A stretch of DNA of 49,434 bases. Source: Prevotella sp. Lineage in GTDB: Bacteria; Bacteroidota; Bacteroidia; Bacteroidales; Bacteroidaceae. Made by a program: the position numbers and the translations under genes. This document shows, piece by piece, positions 1 through 8,513 of this stretch. The stretch covers positions 1 to 49,434 of the forward strand of contig JAEEXN010000011.1 of assembly GCA_016291595.1 (NCBI GenBank), written 5' to 3'. The notes under the pieces were generated by a model. It saw only the letters and a program-made list of their open reading frames with translations, searched no databases and was not told the DNA's origin. Numbering within the stretch: the stretch's first letter is position 1; each line of letters starts with the position of its first letter.

Positions 1-1
1 T

Positions 2-787
2 CCTATCCGTCGTGAAGTGTGTCGCCTGGCCTTGCATCAGTTGGTGACTGACGGCCGCATCCACCCAGCACGTATCGAGGAGGTGGTTGCCAAGGTGAAG
101 AAACAGCTGGACAACGAGGTGATAGAGACTGGTAAGCGTACAGCGATAGACTTGGGTATCCACGGTTTACATCCGGAGCTGATTCGTATCGTTGGTAAGA
201 TGAAGTATCATTCCAGCTATGGGCAGAATTTGTTGCAGCATGCGCGTGAGACCGCTAATTTGTGTGCTGTCATGGCCTCTGAACTGGGACTGAATCCGAA
301 GAAGGCCAAGCGTGCCGGACTCTTGCACGATATTGGTAAGGTGCCCGACGAGGAGAGTGAACTGCCTCATGCTCTTTATGGTGCTAAGATTGCTGAGAAA
401 TACAAGGAAAAGGCTGACATCTGTAATGCCATTGGTGCTCACCACGATGAGATGGAGATGCAGACCCTGTTGGCTCCTATCGTACAGGTATGTGATGCTA
501 TTTCTGGCGCCCGTCCTGGTGCTCGTCGCGAGATCGTGGAAGCTTACATCAAGCGTTTGAACGACTTGGAGGCAATTGCCATGAGCTATCCTGGTGTTAC
601 CAAGACCTATGCTATCCAGGCTGGTCGTGAGTTGCGAGTGATTGTGGGTGCCGACAAGATGGATGACGCCGAGACTGAGGCTTTGTCGGGTGAGATCGCT
701 ACCAAGATACAGAACGAGATGACATATCCTGGTCAGGTGAAAATTACGGTCATCCGTGAGACCCGCTCTGTGGCATACGCAAAATAA
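2..787 (+). CDS. rny: Ribonuclease Y, C-terminal part (5' end outside window)
   Basis: The frame is open from base 2, so this is the C-terminal part of a longer gene. RNase Y is a membrane-anchored endoribonuclease that starts mRNA decay. The segment begins at the end of the KH domain (residues [18 protein letters not shown]) and holds the whole HD phosphohydrolase domain, with the HD pair in HDIGKV and a second metal-binding-type histidine stretch AHHDEME. The C-terminal residues match the family ([15 protein letters not shown], then TRSVAYAK). The N-terminal membrane anchor, coiled coil and most of the KH domain are off the window. An ATG at 17 lies inside the domain and is not the real start. 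A strong terminator follows at 834-875. Identification is very sure. Confidence 0.95.
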   Translation, partial: PIRREVCRLALHQLVTDGRIHPARIEEVVAKVKKQLDNEVIETGKRTAIDLGIHGLHPELIRIVGKMKYHSSYGQNLLQHARETANLCAVMASELGLNPKKAKRAGLLHDIGKVPDEESELPHALYGAKIAEKYKEKADICNAIGAHHDEMEMQTLLAPIVQVCDAISGARPGARREIVEAYIKRLNDLEAIAMSYPGVTKTYAIQAGRELRVIVGADKMDDAETEALSGEIATKIQNEMTYPGQVKITVIRETRSVAYAK

Positions 788-833
788 AGAAAATGCTTTT
801 CTCGCATATTTAAAAGCGAGTAGTACAAATATG

Positions 834-875
834 AAAAACGAATCAATGGGTTTCCCAGTTGATTCGTTTTTTTTT
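834..875 (+). terminator. Intrinsic terminator after rny
   Basis: Near-perfect hairpin with arms AACGAATCAA and TTGATTCGTT, an inner GGG-TTT-CCC extension, and a run of nine T (867-875). It closes the rny transcript. A-rich sequence to the left may let it also work leftwards for the convergent gene ending at 946. Confidence 0.85.
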
Positions 876-945
876 ACCTTATCTGAGCAAGACTTTCTCT
901 TTACCCTTTTCACTTTTTACTTTTCACTTTTCTCTATTCACTCTT

Positions 946-1893
946 CTAGAGTTGCACGCTACTGATGTCTACAAGATTGTTGACAATAGCATAGATGGTA
1001 AGTCCTGCCGGCGAATGAATCTGGAGCTTTCGGGCAATGTTGCGGCGGTGAGTAATGACAGTATTGATAGAGATACAAAGATGGTCGGCTATTTCTTTGT
1101 TTGTCATTCCCTGAACCAGGCTGATGATGACGTCTTTCTCACGGTCAGATAGCTCGTTGCTGTTCTGATTAATCATCTTCGATATTTTTACCGACACGTC
1201 GTTTTGCTTCGTCTTTCGTTCCAGTCTGCGGATGGCCGGAATGAAGATATAATCCTCAACCAAGGCGTGTTGCTCAAGCCACTCCTCATTATTATATATA
1301 TCATATAAGGTGGCAGAAAGCTGGTTGTTGTGGAGTCCATCGGAAGGAAGATATTTGATGATGATGTTCTTTAGCTCGCGTACTTTCTTATCGGTCTGTC
1401 CGTGGTGTTTGGAAAACGTGTCAATGTCGTAGTCGTCGGTGATCTCTCCCTTGAGCAATGCGTCAACATAGGGAAATACCGTCTTTTCCTCATATTTCAT
1501 GTGAACGCGAATCTCATGAGCGTACTCATCGTATAGTTTCATGATGAGTCGGGCAAGGCTGTCGTTCTCGTCAAGTGCCTCTTGTAGCTCCTTACGTATG
1601 AACGGCAACTGGAAATCGAGATAATACTCGTGACTTGCCTTCAGATAATGAATCAGAGTCGGGATGGATAGCTTATCACTCTCATCGGTGTCCTGGTGAC
1701 CGTTGATGCAGAAGTTCACAATGGCCAGAAATGTATATGTGTCTACTTGCTGCTCCTCGCATACTTCCCTAACGGTTTTGTCGCCAAAACCCAGATTGAT
1801 TCCAAAACGGCCCAGACTCTGCAGAATACTATAATTATCTGCGATAAGAGAGATCATCTTATCGTCAGCCTCATACATTTTTTGATTCTTCAT
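946..1893 (-). CDS. Hemerythrin-domain protein fused to LuxR-type DNA-binding domain
   Basis: A 315-residue cytoplasmic protein. Residues about 7-65 resemble the ScdA/RIC N-terminal domain; about 85-225 form a hemerythrin (HHE) four-helix domain with candidate di-iron ligands in HMKYEEKTVFP, FSKHHGQ and EQHALVEDYIF; about 250-312 form a LuxR/GerE helix-turn-helix (SDREKDVI, GMTNKEIADHL, TVITHRRNI). Hemerythrin domains bind O2 or NO or repair iron centres, so an iron-based gas or redox sensor that binds DNA is the natural inference. The start at 1893 is chosen because the -7 element at 1927-1934 would put the transcript start near 1922, downstream of the longer candidate ATG at 1953. It is divergent from nrdD, which fits control of anaerobic genes. 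Targets are not known from the sequence. Confidence 0.85.
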   Translation of the reverse strand: MKNQKMYEADDKMISLIADNYSILQSLGRFGINLGFGDKTVREVCEEQQVDTYTFLAIVNFCINGHQDTDESDKLSIPTLIHYLKASHEYYLDFQLPFIRKELQEALDENDSLARLIMKLYDEYAHEIRVHMKYEEKTVFPYVDALLKGEITDDYDIDTFSKHHGQTDKKVRELKNIIIKYLPSDGLHNNQLSATLYDIYNNEEWLEQHALVEDYIFIPAIRRLERKTKQNDVSVKISKMINQNSNELSDREKDVIISLVQGMTNKEIADHLCISINTVITHRRNIARKLQIHSPAGLTIYAIVNNLVDISSVQL

Positions 1894-1926
1894 CTTCCTT
1901 ACCTTATTATATATATAAGACAGCTG

Positions 1927-1957
1927 CAAAATTAATGAATTTATCTCAGACATACAA
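1927..1957 (-). promoter_or_regulatory. Promoter of the hemerythrin-LuxR gene
   Basis: Read on the minus strand: -7 element TAATTTTG (1934-1927), with TTG (1957-1955) 20 bases upstream as the -33 element. Predicted start near 1922, leader about 30 nt. It decides the start codon at 1893. Confidence 0.6.
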
Positions 1958-2105
1958 TCATCATTTTTAGGTATTTTTGTAACAATGTCTTTTTTCTCAG
2001 TTGTATAGTCTGTTGACTCTCCCGGACATGAATGAGCACATACGAGACTTGAATAAATGTTCGATTCACTACCAATTTAAGTGTTGTTGGTGAAACAATG
2101 AACGC

Positions 2106-2143
2106 TAATCAATTCATAGGTTATATTTTAAGTGAATTGATTA
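2106..2143. promoter_or_regulatory. 11-bp inverted repeat in divergent intergenic region
   Basis: TAATCAATTCA (2106-2116) and TGAATTGATTA (2133-2143) are perfect inverted copies with a 16-nt spacer. The site lies between the hemerythrin-LuxR gene and nrdD, about 100 bp upstream of the nrdD -7 box. Candidate operator; the binding protein is unknown. Confidence 0.5.
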
Positions 2144-2242
2144 AAGTATAATTGATGGTTTATGACATGAAGACTAAAAGTATAGTGAGAAATTACGGGA
2201 AATTTTTTGTTGTTTTTGTATACGCGGTATTGTTTTTTTTAT

Positions 2243-2250
2243 TAACTTTG
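2243..2250 (+). promoter_or_regulatory. Candidate -7 element for nrdD
   Basis: TAACTTTG fits TAnnTTTG. A TTTG at 2215-2218 is 24 bases upstream, slightly too far for a standard -33 box, so help from an activator is possible. The leader to the ATG would be about 80 nt and contains the hairpin at 2283-2320. Confidence 0.5.
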
Positions 2251-2282
2251 TAGCCGATTTCGCATGAATAGTTTTCCAAAAC

Positions 2283-2320
2283 GGGAAACTTTTTTAAAAT
2301 CTAAAGGGGAAAAGTTTCCC
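2283..2320 (+). promoter_or_regulatory. 11-bp inverted repeat in the nrdD leader
   Basis: GGGAAACTTTT (2283-2293) and AAAAGTTTCCC (2310-2320) are perfect inverted copies with a 16-nt spacer, ending 14 bases before the nrdD ATG. A related half-site AGTTTTCC lies at 2270-2277. It could be an operator or an mRNA hairpin covering the translation start region. It does not look like a standard NrdR box. Confidence 0.55.
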
Positions 2321-2334
2321 AAAACTGACAATCT

Positions 2335-4434
2335 ATGGAAATTAAAAACTTTACTATTACCAAGCGAGACGGCAGCTCTGACCGCTTCTCATTAGACAAG
2401 ATTATGAACGCGATTATCAAAGCGTTCAACTCAGTAGAAGAGCCTATTGATTTAGGATGTATCTCTCAGATACTCAGTCATTTGGATATTCATGAGGGTA
2501 TTAAGGTTGAGGATATTCAGAACCAGGTAGAAGAGGCTCTGATGAAAGAGAAATACTTTAAGGTTGCCAAGAGCTTTATGTTGTACCGTCAGGCTCACAT
2601 GGAGGACCGCGAGACTCTCGAGAAGTTGAAATTTTTGGCAGACTACTGTGACGCGGCGAATGCTGCAACTGGTTCGAAGTATGATGCCAATGCTAACGTC
2701 GAGCATAAAAATATTGCTACTCTGATTGGCGAGCTGCCCAAATCAAATTTTATCCGACTGAACCGTCGACTGCTTACTGACCGTATCAAGAAAATGTACG
2801 GCAAAGAGTTGTCGGACAAGTATATTGATATGCTGACCCATCATTTCATCTACAAGAATGATGAGACATCATTGGCAAACTATTGTGCGAGCATCACCAT
2901 GTATCCGTGGCTGATCGGCGGAACGATGTCGATTGGTGGAAACTCTACTGCACCTACCAACCTGAAGTCGTTCTGTGGTGGTTTTGTCAACATGGTATTC
3001 ATGGTGAGCAGTATGCTGAGTGGTGCCTGTGCAACACCAGAGTTCCTGATGTATCTGAATTACTTCATCGGGATGGAATATGGAAAGGATTATTGGAAAG
3101 AGCCGGACAAGGTTGTTGACCTCAGTCTGAAACAGCGTTCTATCGATAAAATGGTAACCGACTGTTTTGAGCAGATTGTTTACAGCATCAATCAACCCAC
3201 AGGTGCCCGTAACTATCAGGCTGTGTTCTGGAATATCGCTTATTACGATAAACCTTACTTCGAGTCGTTGTTTGGCAATTTCTACTTCCCCGATGGCAGT
3301 CAGCCTGACTGGCCCGGATTATGCTGGCTTCAGAAGCGTTTCATGAAGTGGTTTAACAAGGAGCGCACCAAGGCTGTGCTTACATTCCCCGTTGAGACGA
3401 TGGCTCTGCTGAGTAAGGACGGTGAGATGGTGGATCCCGACATGGCCGACTTCACGGCTGAGATGTACAGTGAGGGTCATTCGTTCTTTACTTATATGAG
3501 CGATAACGCCGACTCTCTCTCCAGCTGCTGTCGTCTGCGTAATGAGATTCAGGATAATGGTTTCAGTTATACGCTCGGTGCCGGTGGCGTCTCTACGGGT
3601 TCGAAGAGTGTGCTCACGATTAATCTGAATCGTTGCATTCAGTATGCTGTGAATCACCAGATGGATTATAAGGAGTATCTGCTTGACGTGATAGACCTCT
3701 GTCATAAGGTGCAACTGGCCTATAATGAGAATCTGAAGGATTTGTGGAAGCATGGAATGCTGCCTCTGTTTGATGCCGGTTATATTAATATTGCCCGTCA
3801 GTATCTCACGATTGGTGTGAACGGACTAGTGGAGGCCGCAGAGTTTATGGGATTGAAGATCAACGATAATCCTGACTATCTCAAGTTCGTGCAGACCGTG
3901 CTGGGTTTGGTAGAGCAGAAGAATAAGGAGTATCGCACGAAGGATGTGATGTTCAACTGTGAGATGATCCCTGCCGAGAATGTGGGTGTGAAGCATGCAA
4001 AGTGGGATCGTGAGGATGGTTACTTCGTTCCGAGAGACTGCTACAACTCATATTTCTACATCGTCGAGGATAACTCGTTGAACATTATAGACAAGTTCAA
4101 GCTGCATGGAGCTCCTTATATCCAGCATCTTACGGGTGGTAGTGCCCTGCATATGAATTTGGAGGAGCATCTGAGCAAAGAGCAGTATCGGCAGTTGTTG
4201 CGTGTGGCAGCCAAAGAAGGCTGTAACTACTTCACCTTTAACATTCCCAATACTATCTGCAATGATTGCGGGCATATTGACAAACGCTATCTGAAGGAGT
4301 GTCCTCACTGCCATTCGAAGAATGTTGATTATATGACCCGTATCATTGGTTATCTGAAGCGTGTGAGCAACTTCAGCCAGCCCCGTCAGGAAGAGGCTGC
4401 CCGTCGCTTCTATGCGCAAGCAACTAAGATGTAA
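2335..4434 (+). CDS. nrdD: Anaerobic ribonucleoside-triphosphate reductase
   Basis: A 699-residue class III ribonucleotide reductase that makes dNTPs from NTPs without oxygen, using a glycyl radical installed by NrdG. Residues about 5-95 are an ATP-cone regulatory domain (KRDGSSDRFSLDKIMNAI). The C-terminal zinc site is visible as CNDCGHIDKRYLKECPHC, followed by the glycyl radical loop RIIGYLKRVSNFS. The length is normal for the family. nrdG follows after about 100 bases that contain a long hairpin. The upstream region has two inverted repeats and is shared with a hemerythrin-type regulator, suggesting oxygen- or NO-linked control (inference). Confidence 0.95.
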   Translation: MEIKNFTITKRDGSSDRFSLDKIMNAIIKAFNSVEEPIDLGCISQILSHLDIHEGIKVEDIQNQVEEALMKEKYFKVAKSFMLYRQAHMEDRETLEKLKFLADYCDAANAATGSKYDANANVEHKNIATLIGELPKSNFIRLNRRLLTDRIKKMYGKELSDKYIDMLTHHFIYKNDETSLANYCASITMYPWLIGGTMSIGGNSTAPTNLKSFCGGFVNMVFMVSSMLSGACATPEFLMYLNYFIGMEYGKDYWKEPDKVVDLSLKQRSIDKMVTDCFEQIVYSINQPTGARNYQAVFWNIAYYDKPYFESLFGNFYFPDGSQPDWPGLCWLQKRFMKWFNKERTKAVLTFPVETMALLSKDGEMVDPDMADFTAEMYSEGHSFFTYMSDNADSLSSCCRLRNEIQDNGFSYTLGAGGVSTGSKSVLTINLNRCIQYAVNHQMDYKEYLLDVIDLCHKVQLAYNENLKDLWKHGMLPLFDAGYINIARQYLTIGVNGLVEAAEFMGLKINDNPDYLKFVQTVLGLVEQKNKEYRTKDVMFNCEMIPAENVGVKHAKWDREDGYFVPRDCYNSYFYIVEDNSLNIIDKFKLHGAPYIQHLTGGSALHMNLEEHLSKEQYRQLLRVAAKEGCNYFTFNIPNTICNDCGHIDKRYLKECPHCHSKNVDYMTRIIGYLKRVSNFSQPRQEEAARRFYAQATKM

Positions 4435-4439
4435 TGGCG

Positions 4440-4521
4440 GAAGCAAGGGGCAAGGAGTCAAGAGCATTATTCGTTCTCATGATGTTGTCTGACCTCCTGC
4501 CCTTTGCTTCTTTCTTTTTCC
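4440..4521 (+). terminator. Long hairpin with T-rich tail between nrdD and nrdG
   Basis: Two 21-nt arms (4440-4460 and 4490-4510) pair with a few mismatches or wobbles around a 29-nt loop: GAAGCAA..GGGCA..GG..GTCA against TGAC..CC..TGCCC.TTTGCTTC. TTTCTTTTT follows directly, and the nrdG ATG is 11 bases further on. It looks like a terminator or attenuator inside the operon, or a stability element setting the nrdD:nrdG ratio. Confidence 0.6.
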
Positions 4522-4531
4522 TTTGTTTAGT

Positions 4532-4996
4532 ATGTTGAAATACGTCAATACTGGTGTTGTCTTTCAGGAGATTCCCGATGAGGTAACACTCTCTATTAAT
4601 ATCTCCAATTGTCCCTGTCGCTGTCCGGGATGTCATTCCAAGTATCTGTGGGGCAATATAGGTGAGCCGCTCACGCCTATGGTACTTGACGGATTTATCA
4701 GGGATTACGGAAATAGTATTACCTGTATTTGTTTCATGGGCGGGGATGCAGAACCTGAGAACATCAATGTTCTTGCCCAATACATGCATAGCCACCATCC
4801 TCAATATAAGGTGGCTTGGTATAGTGGCAAGACCGTCATCTCCCGTTTGATTCACAAGCGCGATTTCGACTATATAAAAATCGGTCCTTACATTGAGCAT
4901 TTGGGGTGTTTGAAAGACCGAACCACTAATCAGCGGTTATACAAACGCATTTCTGATGATGAATTCTCTGATATTACTTCCCGGTTCTGGAAATAA
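4532..4996 (+). CDS. nrdG: Anaerobic ribonucleotide reductase activating protein
   Basis: A 154-residue radical SAM enzyme that uses a [4Fe-4S] cluster and S-adenosylmethionine to form the glycyl radical on NrdD. The cluster cysteines C27, C31 and C34 form CxxxCxxC within NCPCRCPGC. The usual SAM-binding region (CFMGGDAEPENI) follows. The first ATG at 4532 gives a normal N-terminus; an in-frame TTG at 4523 is less likely. It sits directly behind nrdD, as in most genomes. Its TAA overlaps an ATG at 4996 of the next frame, but that gene probably starts at 5053. Confidence 0.93.
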   Translation: MLKYVNTGVVFQEIPDEVTLSINISNCPCRCPGCHSKYLWGNIGEPLTPMVLDGFIRDYGNSITCICFMGGDAEPENINVLAQYMHSHHPQYKVAWYSGKTVISRLIHKRDFDYIKIGPYIEHLGCLKDRTTNQRLYKRISDDEFSDITSRFWK

Positions 4997-5052
4997 TGCA
5001 AGAGGGATTTGATGATACATGCCTGTATAATCTTTTTATTATTCATGAAGTT

Positions 5053-7122
5053 ATGCATAAAAGAATACTTATCATATTTGCTTTCCTTCCTTTCTATCTA
5101 TGTTCTTTCTCTCAGATTCATAAGATGGAACGAAAGGATTCCTCTGCCGTTAAGCGGACCTATAATCTGAACCCAGTAGTTGTAACTGGTTCCGGTCACC
5201 ACCAGCGTCTGAAAAGTACTGCCACTCCCGTTCATGTACTTGGATCTCAGGAGATTCGTGAACAAGGCATCAGTACTTTCGACGGGGCTCTTGTTCGTAT
5301 GATGCCACAGGTGTCGATGGCGCCCAATTCAATGGGTACTTTTCTCCGCCTCAATGGTTTAGGCAACAAATATATCCTGATATTGATTAACGGGCAGAAA
5401 CTTTCTGGCGATATATCCAACAATGTAGACCTCAATCGTATCAATATGGCAAGAGTGAAGCGTATCGAGGTGCTCGACGGTGCGGCATCATCGCTCTACG
5501 GCTCGGATGCTATTGCCGGTGTGATTAATATCATTACAGACCAGCCCACACAGGATCTTGTCAGTGTTACCTCAGATACTCGTGTTTCTGGTCATGGACA
5601 GTTTACTGAATCAGTCAACCTGGACATCTATAAAAATGGCTTTGGTTCATATACCTCTTTTAGTCATGACAGGGCAGACAGTTATCAGAATAGTAACTTA
5701 GAATACATCAAAGGGTCTGATACCGAAACCCAGCGGACCATAGCCCCATTCTTTACGGGCTATCGTTCAAATGTTTTAGGACAGAAGTTTACCTACACGC
5801 CCAATGAGCATTTGGCAATGAATGCAGGTCTTAACTATTCCCATAAGATTACGGACCGTCCTGATACACAACAGGACATTACTGGCGGCACTGAATACGA
5901 GATGCGCTATAAAGGTCTGCGCTGGAATGTGGGTGGTATCTATAAGTTTACGGCTAAAAACTCGCTTCAGGCTGATTTTACCGTCGACCGGTTCCGCTAT
6001 GGAAAGGAGTATGACGTGGAAACCGGGACGAATGCCATTGGCGACTACGTGCAGTCCAAGAAACAACGCTCATTGGAAGGTGAGGTAAAAGCGATATTGG
6101 GATTAAGCAACAATTCTACGACTATCTTTGGTGCCGACTGGCGTCAGGACAATCTGAAGACCTCCTCTGGCAATATTGATGAGCATGTCTATACACTTGC
6201 TGCCTATGCCCAGCATGAAATGAAACTCTTCAGAGACTTTACGGCTACATTAGGTCTGCGTCTGACCCATCACGAAACCTTTCATGAACATCTCACGCCA
6301 AAGGTTACATTGATGTATGCTCCTGGGAATTTCCGCTTCCGCGCCTCCTATTCCGCTGGTTTCCGTGCACCAGGACTCGAAGAACTTTACTACCATTATT
6401 TCTCCGTCAATCGTGGTAAGGCGCAGATTAGTTTTGGTAACAAAGACCTCTCGCCCGAGAAAAGTAACTATTTTTCTCTGAACGCGGAATACCGCTCTCA
6501 GATGATAGCTGTCAGCATAACGGGATTTTTGAACCGCATCAACGACATGGTGGTAAAACAGAGTATTCCTGTCGACGATGCTGCATTAGCTATGCTACGC
6601 AATGAGTTTCCTGAGATGACGGATGACCAAGCTGGCAAGCTCCAGCAGTATGCTCTTTATCAGAACAGTGACAAGGGTGACGTCAAAGGTATGCAGTTGA
6701 ATATCTCTGCAAACATTTTCCAGGGTTTTAACCTTTCTGCCAACTATGTCTACACATATGCCCGTTCTCTCTCTTCTGATGAAGGATGGATCCCTTTAGA
6801 GCGCAGCATCCGCCATGCGGCCACTGTAGCAGCTAATTATCATCGCTCATGGGGACGATATGGATTGAATGTAAACCTCAACGGACGCATGCAGTCGAAG
6901 ACCTATTTTCCCAGTTACGAGAATGCTCCCGGCTATGGTGTGTGGAATCTGAATACTACCCATTCCTTTGACGTAGCAAAATGGGCGTTTGTTGAGCCTA
7001 GCATTGGTGTTGACAACATTTTCGACCGTGTGGATCGTCGTATAGACAGCAGCAACCGTAAGTATGCACTTTACTCCCCAGGTCGTATGCTAGTGGTAGG
7101 ACTGAAAGTAAAACTCAAGTAA
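5053..7122 (+). CDS. TonB-dependent outer-membrane receptor
   Basis: A 689-residue receptor. The start at 5053 gives a clean signal peptide (HKRILIIFAFLPFYLCSFSQ); a longer frame from 4996 adds residues with no signal function. After a short linker, a plug domain (NPVVVTGSGHHQRLKSTATP, ending in RIEVLDGAASSLYGSDAIAGVINII) is followed by a 22-strand-type barrel. The plug sequence is of the colicin I/BtuB-like class, which imports siderophores, heme, cobalamin or metals; the substrate cannot be read from the sequence. The protein ends in KVKLK without the usual terminal aromatic residue. It has no SusD partner. It follows nrdG by 56 bases in the same direction and could be co-transcribed. Confidence 0.9.
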   Translation: MHKRILIIFAFLPFYLCSFSQIHKMERKDSSAVKRTYNLNPVVVTGSGHHQRLKSTATPVHVLGSQEIREQGISTFDGALVRMMPQVSMAPNSMGTFLRLNGLGNKYILILINGQKLSGDISNNVDLNRINMARVKRIEVLDGAASSLYGSDAIAGVINIITDQPTQDLVSVTSDTRVSGHGQFTESVNLDIYKNGFGSYTSFSHDRADSYQNSNLEYIKGSDTETQRTIAPFFTGYRSNVLGQKFTYTPNEHLAMNAGLNYSHKITDRPDTQQDITGGTEYEMRYKGLRWNVGGIYKFTAKNSLQADFTVDRFRYGKEYDVETGTNAIGDYVQSKKQRSLEGEVKAILGLSNNSTTIFGADWRQDNLKTSSGNIDEHVYTLAAYAQHEMKLFRDFTATLGLRLTHHETFHEHLTPKVTLMYAPGNFRFRASYSAGFRAPGLEELYYHYFSVNRGKAQISFGNKDLSPEKSNYFSLNAEYRSQMIAVSITGFLNRINDMVVKQSIPVDDAALAMLRNEFPEMTDDQAGKLQQYALYQNSDKGDVKGMQLNISANIFQGFNLSANYVYTYARSLSSDEGWIPLERSIRHAATVAANYHRSWGRYGLNVNLNGRMQSKTYFPSYENAPGYGVWNLNTTHSFDVAKWAFVEPSIGVDNIFDRVDRRIDSSNRKYALYSPGRMLVVGLKVKLK

Positions 7123-7179
7123 CTCATAGATGAAGATCTTGAGAGCACATCTTTTAATTTACCAATAGATATACATAAC

Positions 7180-7216
7180 AAAAAAGTCTGGCTCCATGAT
7201 GAGCCAGGCTTTTTTG
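7180..7216. terminator. Bidirectional intrinsic terminator
   Basis: A-run, stem GTCTGGCTC / GAGCCAGGC with a 6-nt loop, then a T-run. It lies between the TonB-receptor gene and the convergent GPx-nitroreductase gene and can serve both. Confidence 0.88.
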
Positions 7217-7261
7217 ATGACATTATTTATCAGATGGCCTTCTATCCTTGAAAGCGCATCC

Positions 7262-8401
7262 CTATTTGATATACTTCACTTTCTTTTCATCACGGGGTTT
7301 TGCGGCAGGCGACTCGTCGGGGTAACCGACGGCAATCATGAAGTTGATGGCATATCCCTCGGGGATGTCAAGCTGCTGGAGATAGGGCTTGCATTGCTCG
7401 TTGCTATTCAGGAAACGGACAGGACCACCCAGACAGCAGGTACCGAGTCCCAAAGAGTGAGCTGCCAGCATGATATTCTCGCCTAACATACCAGCGTCAA
7501 CGCTGCTTTCACCTTTCGGAGTGCATACGGCAATAACGTTGGGAGCATTACGGAACATGTTCTTAAAACTCGGGTCGCGCTTTACCATTTCAGCATTGGC
7601 TTTCTTATAGATATCTGTAACGGCAGTAATCCATTGCTCGTTCTCAATGACGCGAATCAGCCAAGGCTGACGGTTCATGCCACTTGGTGCATTGATACCG
7701 CAGGTGGCAAGGAGTTCGAGTTTGTCGTGCTCTACAGGCTTATCGAGATACTTACGGATGGAACGGCGGCCCATGATGGTTTGTATTACATCATTACAGA
7801 GGAGTGCTTTCTTCACAGCTTGTTCGACATCAGACATGGCTGCGGTGGGTTCAAAGCGTGCAATAACCTCTCCATCACGACCCACAAGAAATTTGGTGAA
7901 GTTCCACTTGATATCCGCATTCTTGTCGTATTCGGCATTGCGTTGGCGCATCATTCCGTCCATCCGCTTGCCCATTTCCGTATTGCCAAAACCCTCAAAT
8001 CCCTTTTGTGATTTCAGCCATGTAAATAGCGGGGTGGCGTTAGGGCCGTTAACATCGACTTTGTCGAACTGAGGAAACTGAATGTCGAAGTTGGCCGTAC
8101 AGAACTGATGAATTTCCTGAATGCTGCCTGGAGCCTGCTGTCCGAACTGATTGCAGGGGAAATCGAGAATCTCGAGTCCTTCGTCTTTGTACTTCTTATA
8201 GATGTCTTCCAGTTCTTTATACTGAGGCGTGAACCCACAACGAGTAGCAGTGTTGACGACGAGAAGGACCTTTCCGCGGTATTCGTTCAGGGAAACTGCC
8301 TTTCCCTCATCATTAATCGCGGTGAAACTATAGATCTTGGTTTGTGCTGCAGCTGACAATGTGGTCAGAACCAGCAGAAGAGTGAATAATGCTTTTTTCA
8401 T
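7262..8401 (-). CDS. Secreted glutathione peroxidase-nitroreductase fusion
   Basis: A 379-residue two-domain protein with an N-terminal signal peptide (MKKALFTLLLVLTTLSAAAQ). Residues about 22-200 are a glutathione peroxidase-like thiol peroxidase: peroxidatic Cys55 in NTATRCGFTPQ, the FPCNQFG motif at 81-87, and the Trp/Asn pair W166-N167 in WNFTKFLV. Residues about 205-379 are a flavin nitroreductase (RRSIRKYLDKPV, APSGMNRQPW, and a C-terminal FMIAVGYPDE). Each half is of family length, and the join (KKALLCNDVIQTIMGRRSIR) shows no frameshift. A periplasmic peroxide-reducing protein carrying its own flavin reductase module is the inference; the electron donor is unknown. It could be co-transcribed with radA, which ends 113 bases upstream. 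Confidence 0.9.
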   Translation of the reverse strand: MKKALFTLLLVLTTLSAAAQTKIYSFTAINDEGKAVSLNEYRGKVLLVVNTATRCGFTPQYKELEDIYKKYKDEGLEILDFPCNQFGQQAPGSIQEIHQFCTANFDIQFPQFDKVDVNGPNATPLFTWLKSQKGFEGFGNTEMGKRMDGMMRQRNAEYDKNADIKWNFTKFLVGRDGEVIARFEPTAAMSDVEQAVKKALLCNDVIQTIMGRRSIRKYLDKPVEHDKLELLATCGINAPSGMNRQPWLIRVIENEQWITAVTDIYKKANAEMVKRDPSFKNMFRNAPNVIAVCTPKGESSVDAGMLGENIMLAAHSLGLGTCCLGGPVRFLNSNEQCKPYLQQLDIPEGYAINFMIAVGYPDESPAAKPRDEKKVKYIK

Positions 8402-8513
8402 ATCGATTTAGTTTTTTGTGAGTTTTGATACTTGTAAATGTGTTTGTGGTTAAAGAGAGTGCGAGGAAACTGACACCAGCGAAAGGGAATTTTGAGCGCG
8501 CGCCATCATTCTA

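Noticed and set aside
2243..2320. NrdR boxes upstream of nrdD
   Set aside because: The repeats do not match the ACACWATATATWGTGT type of NrdR box.
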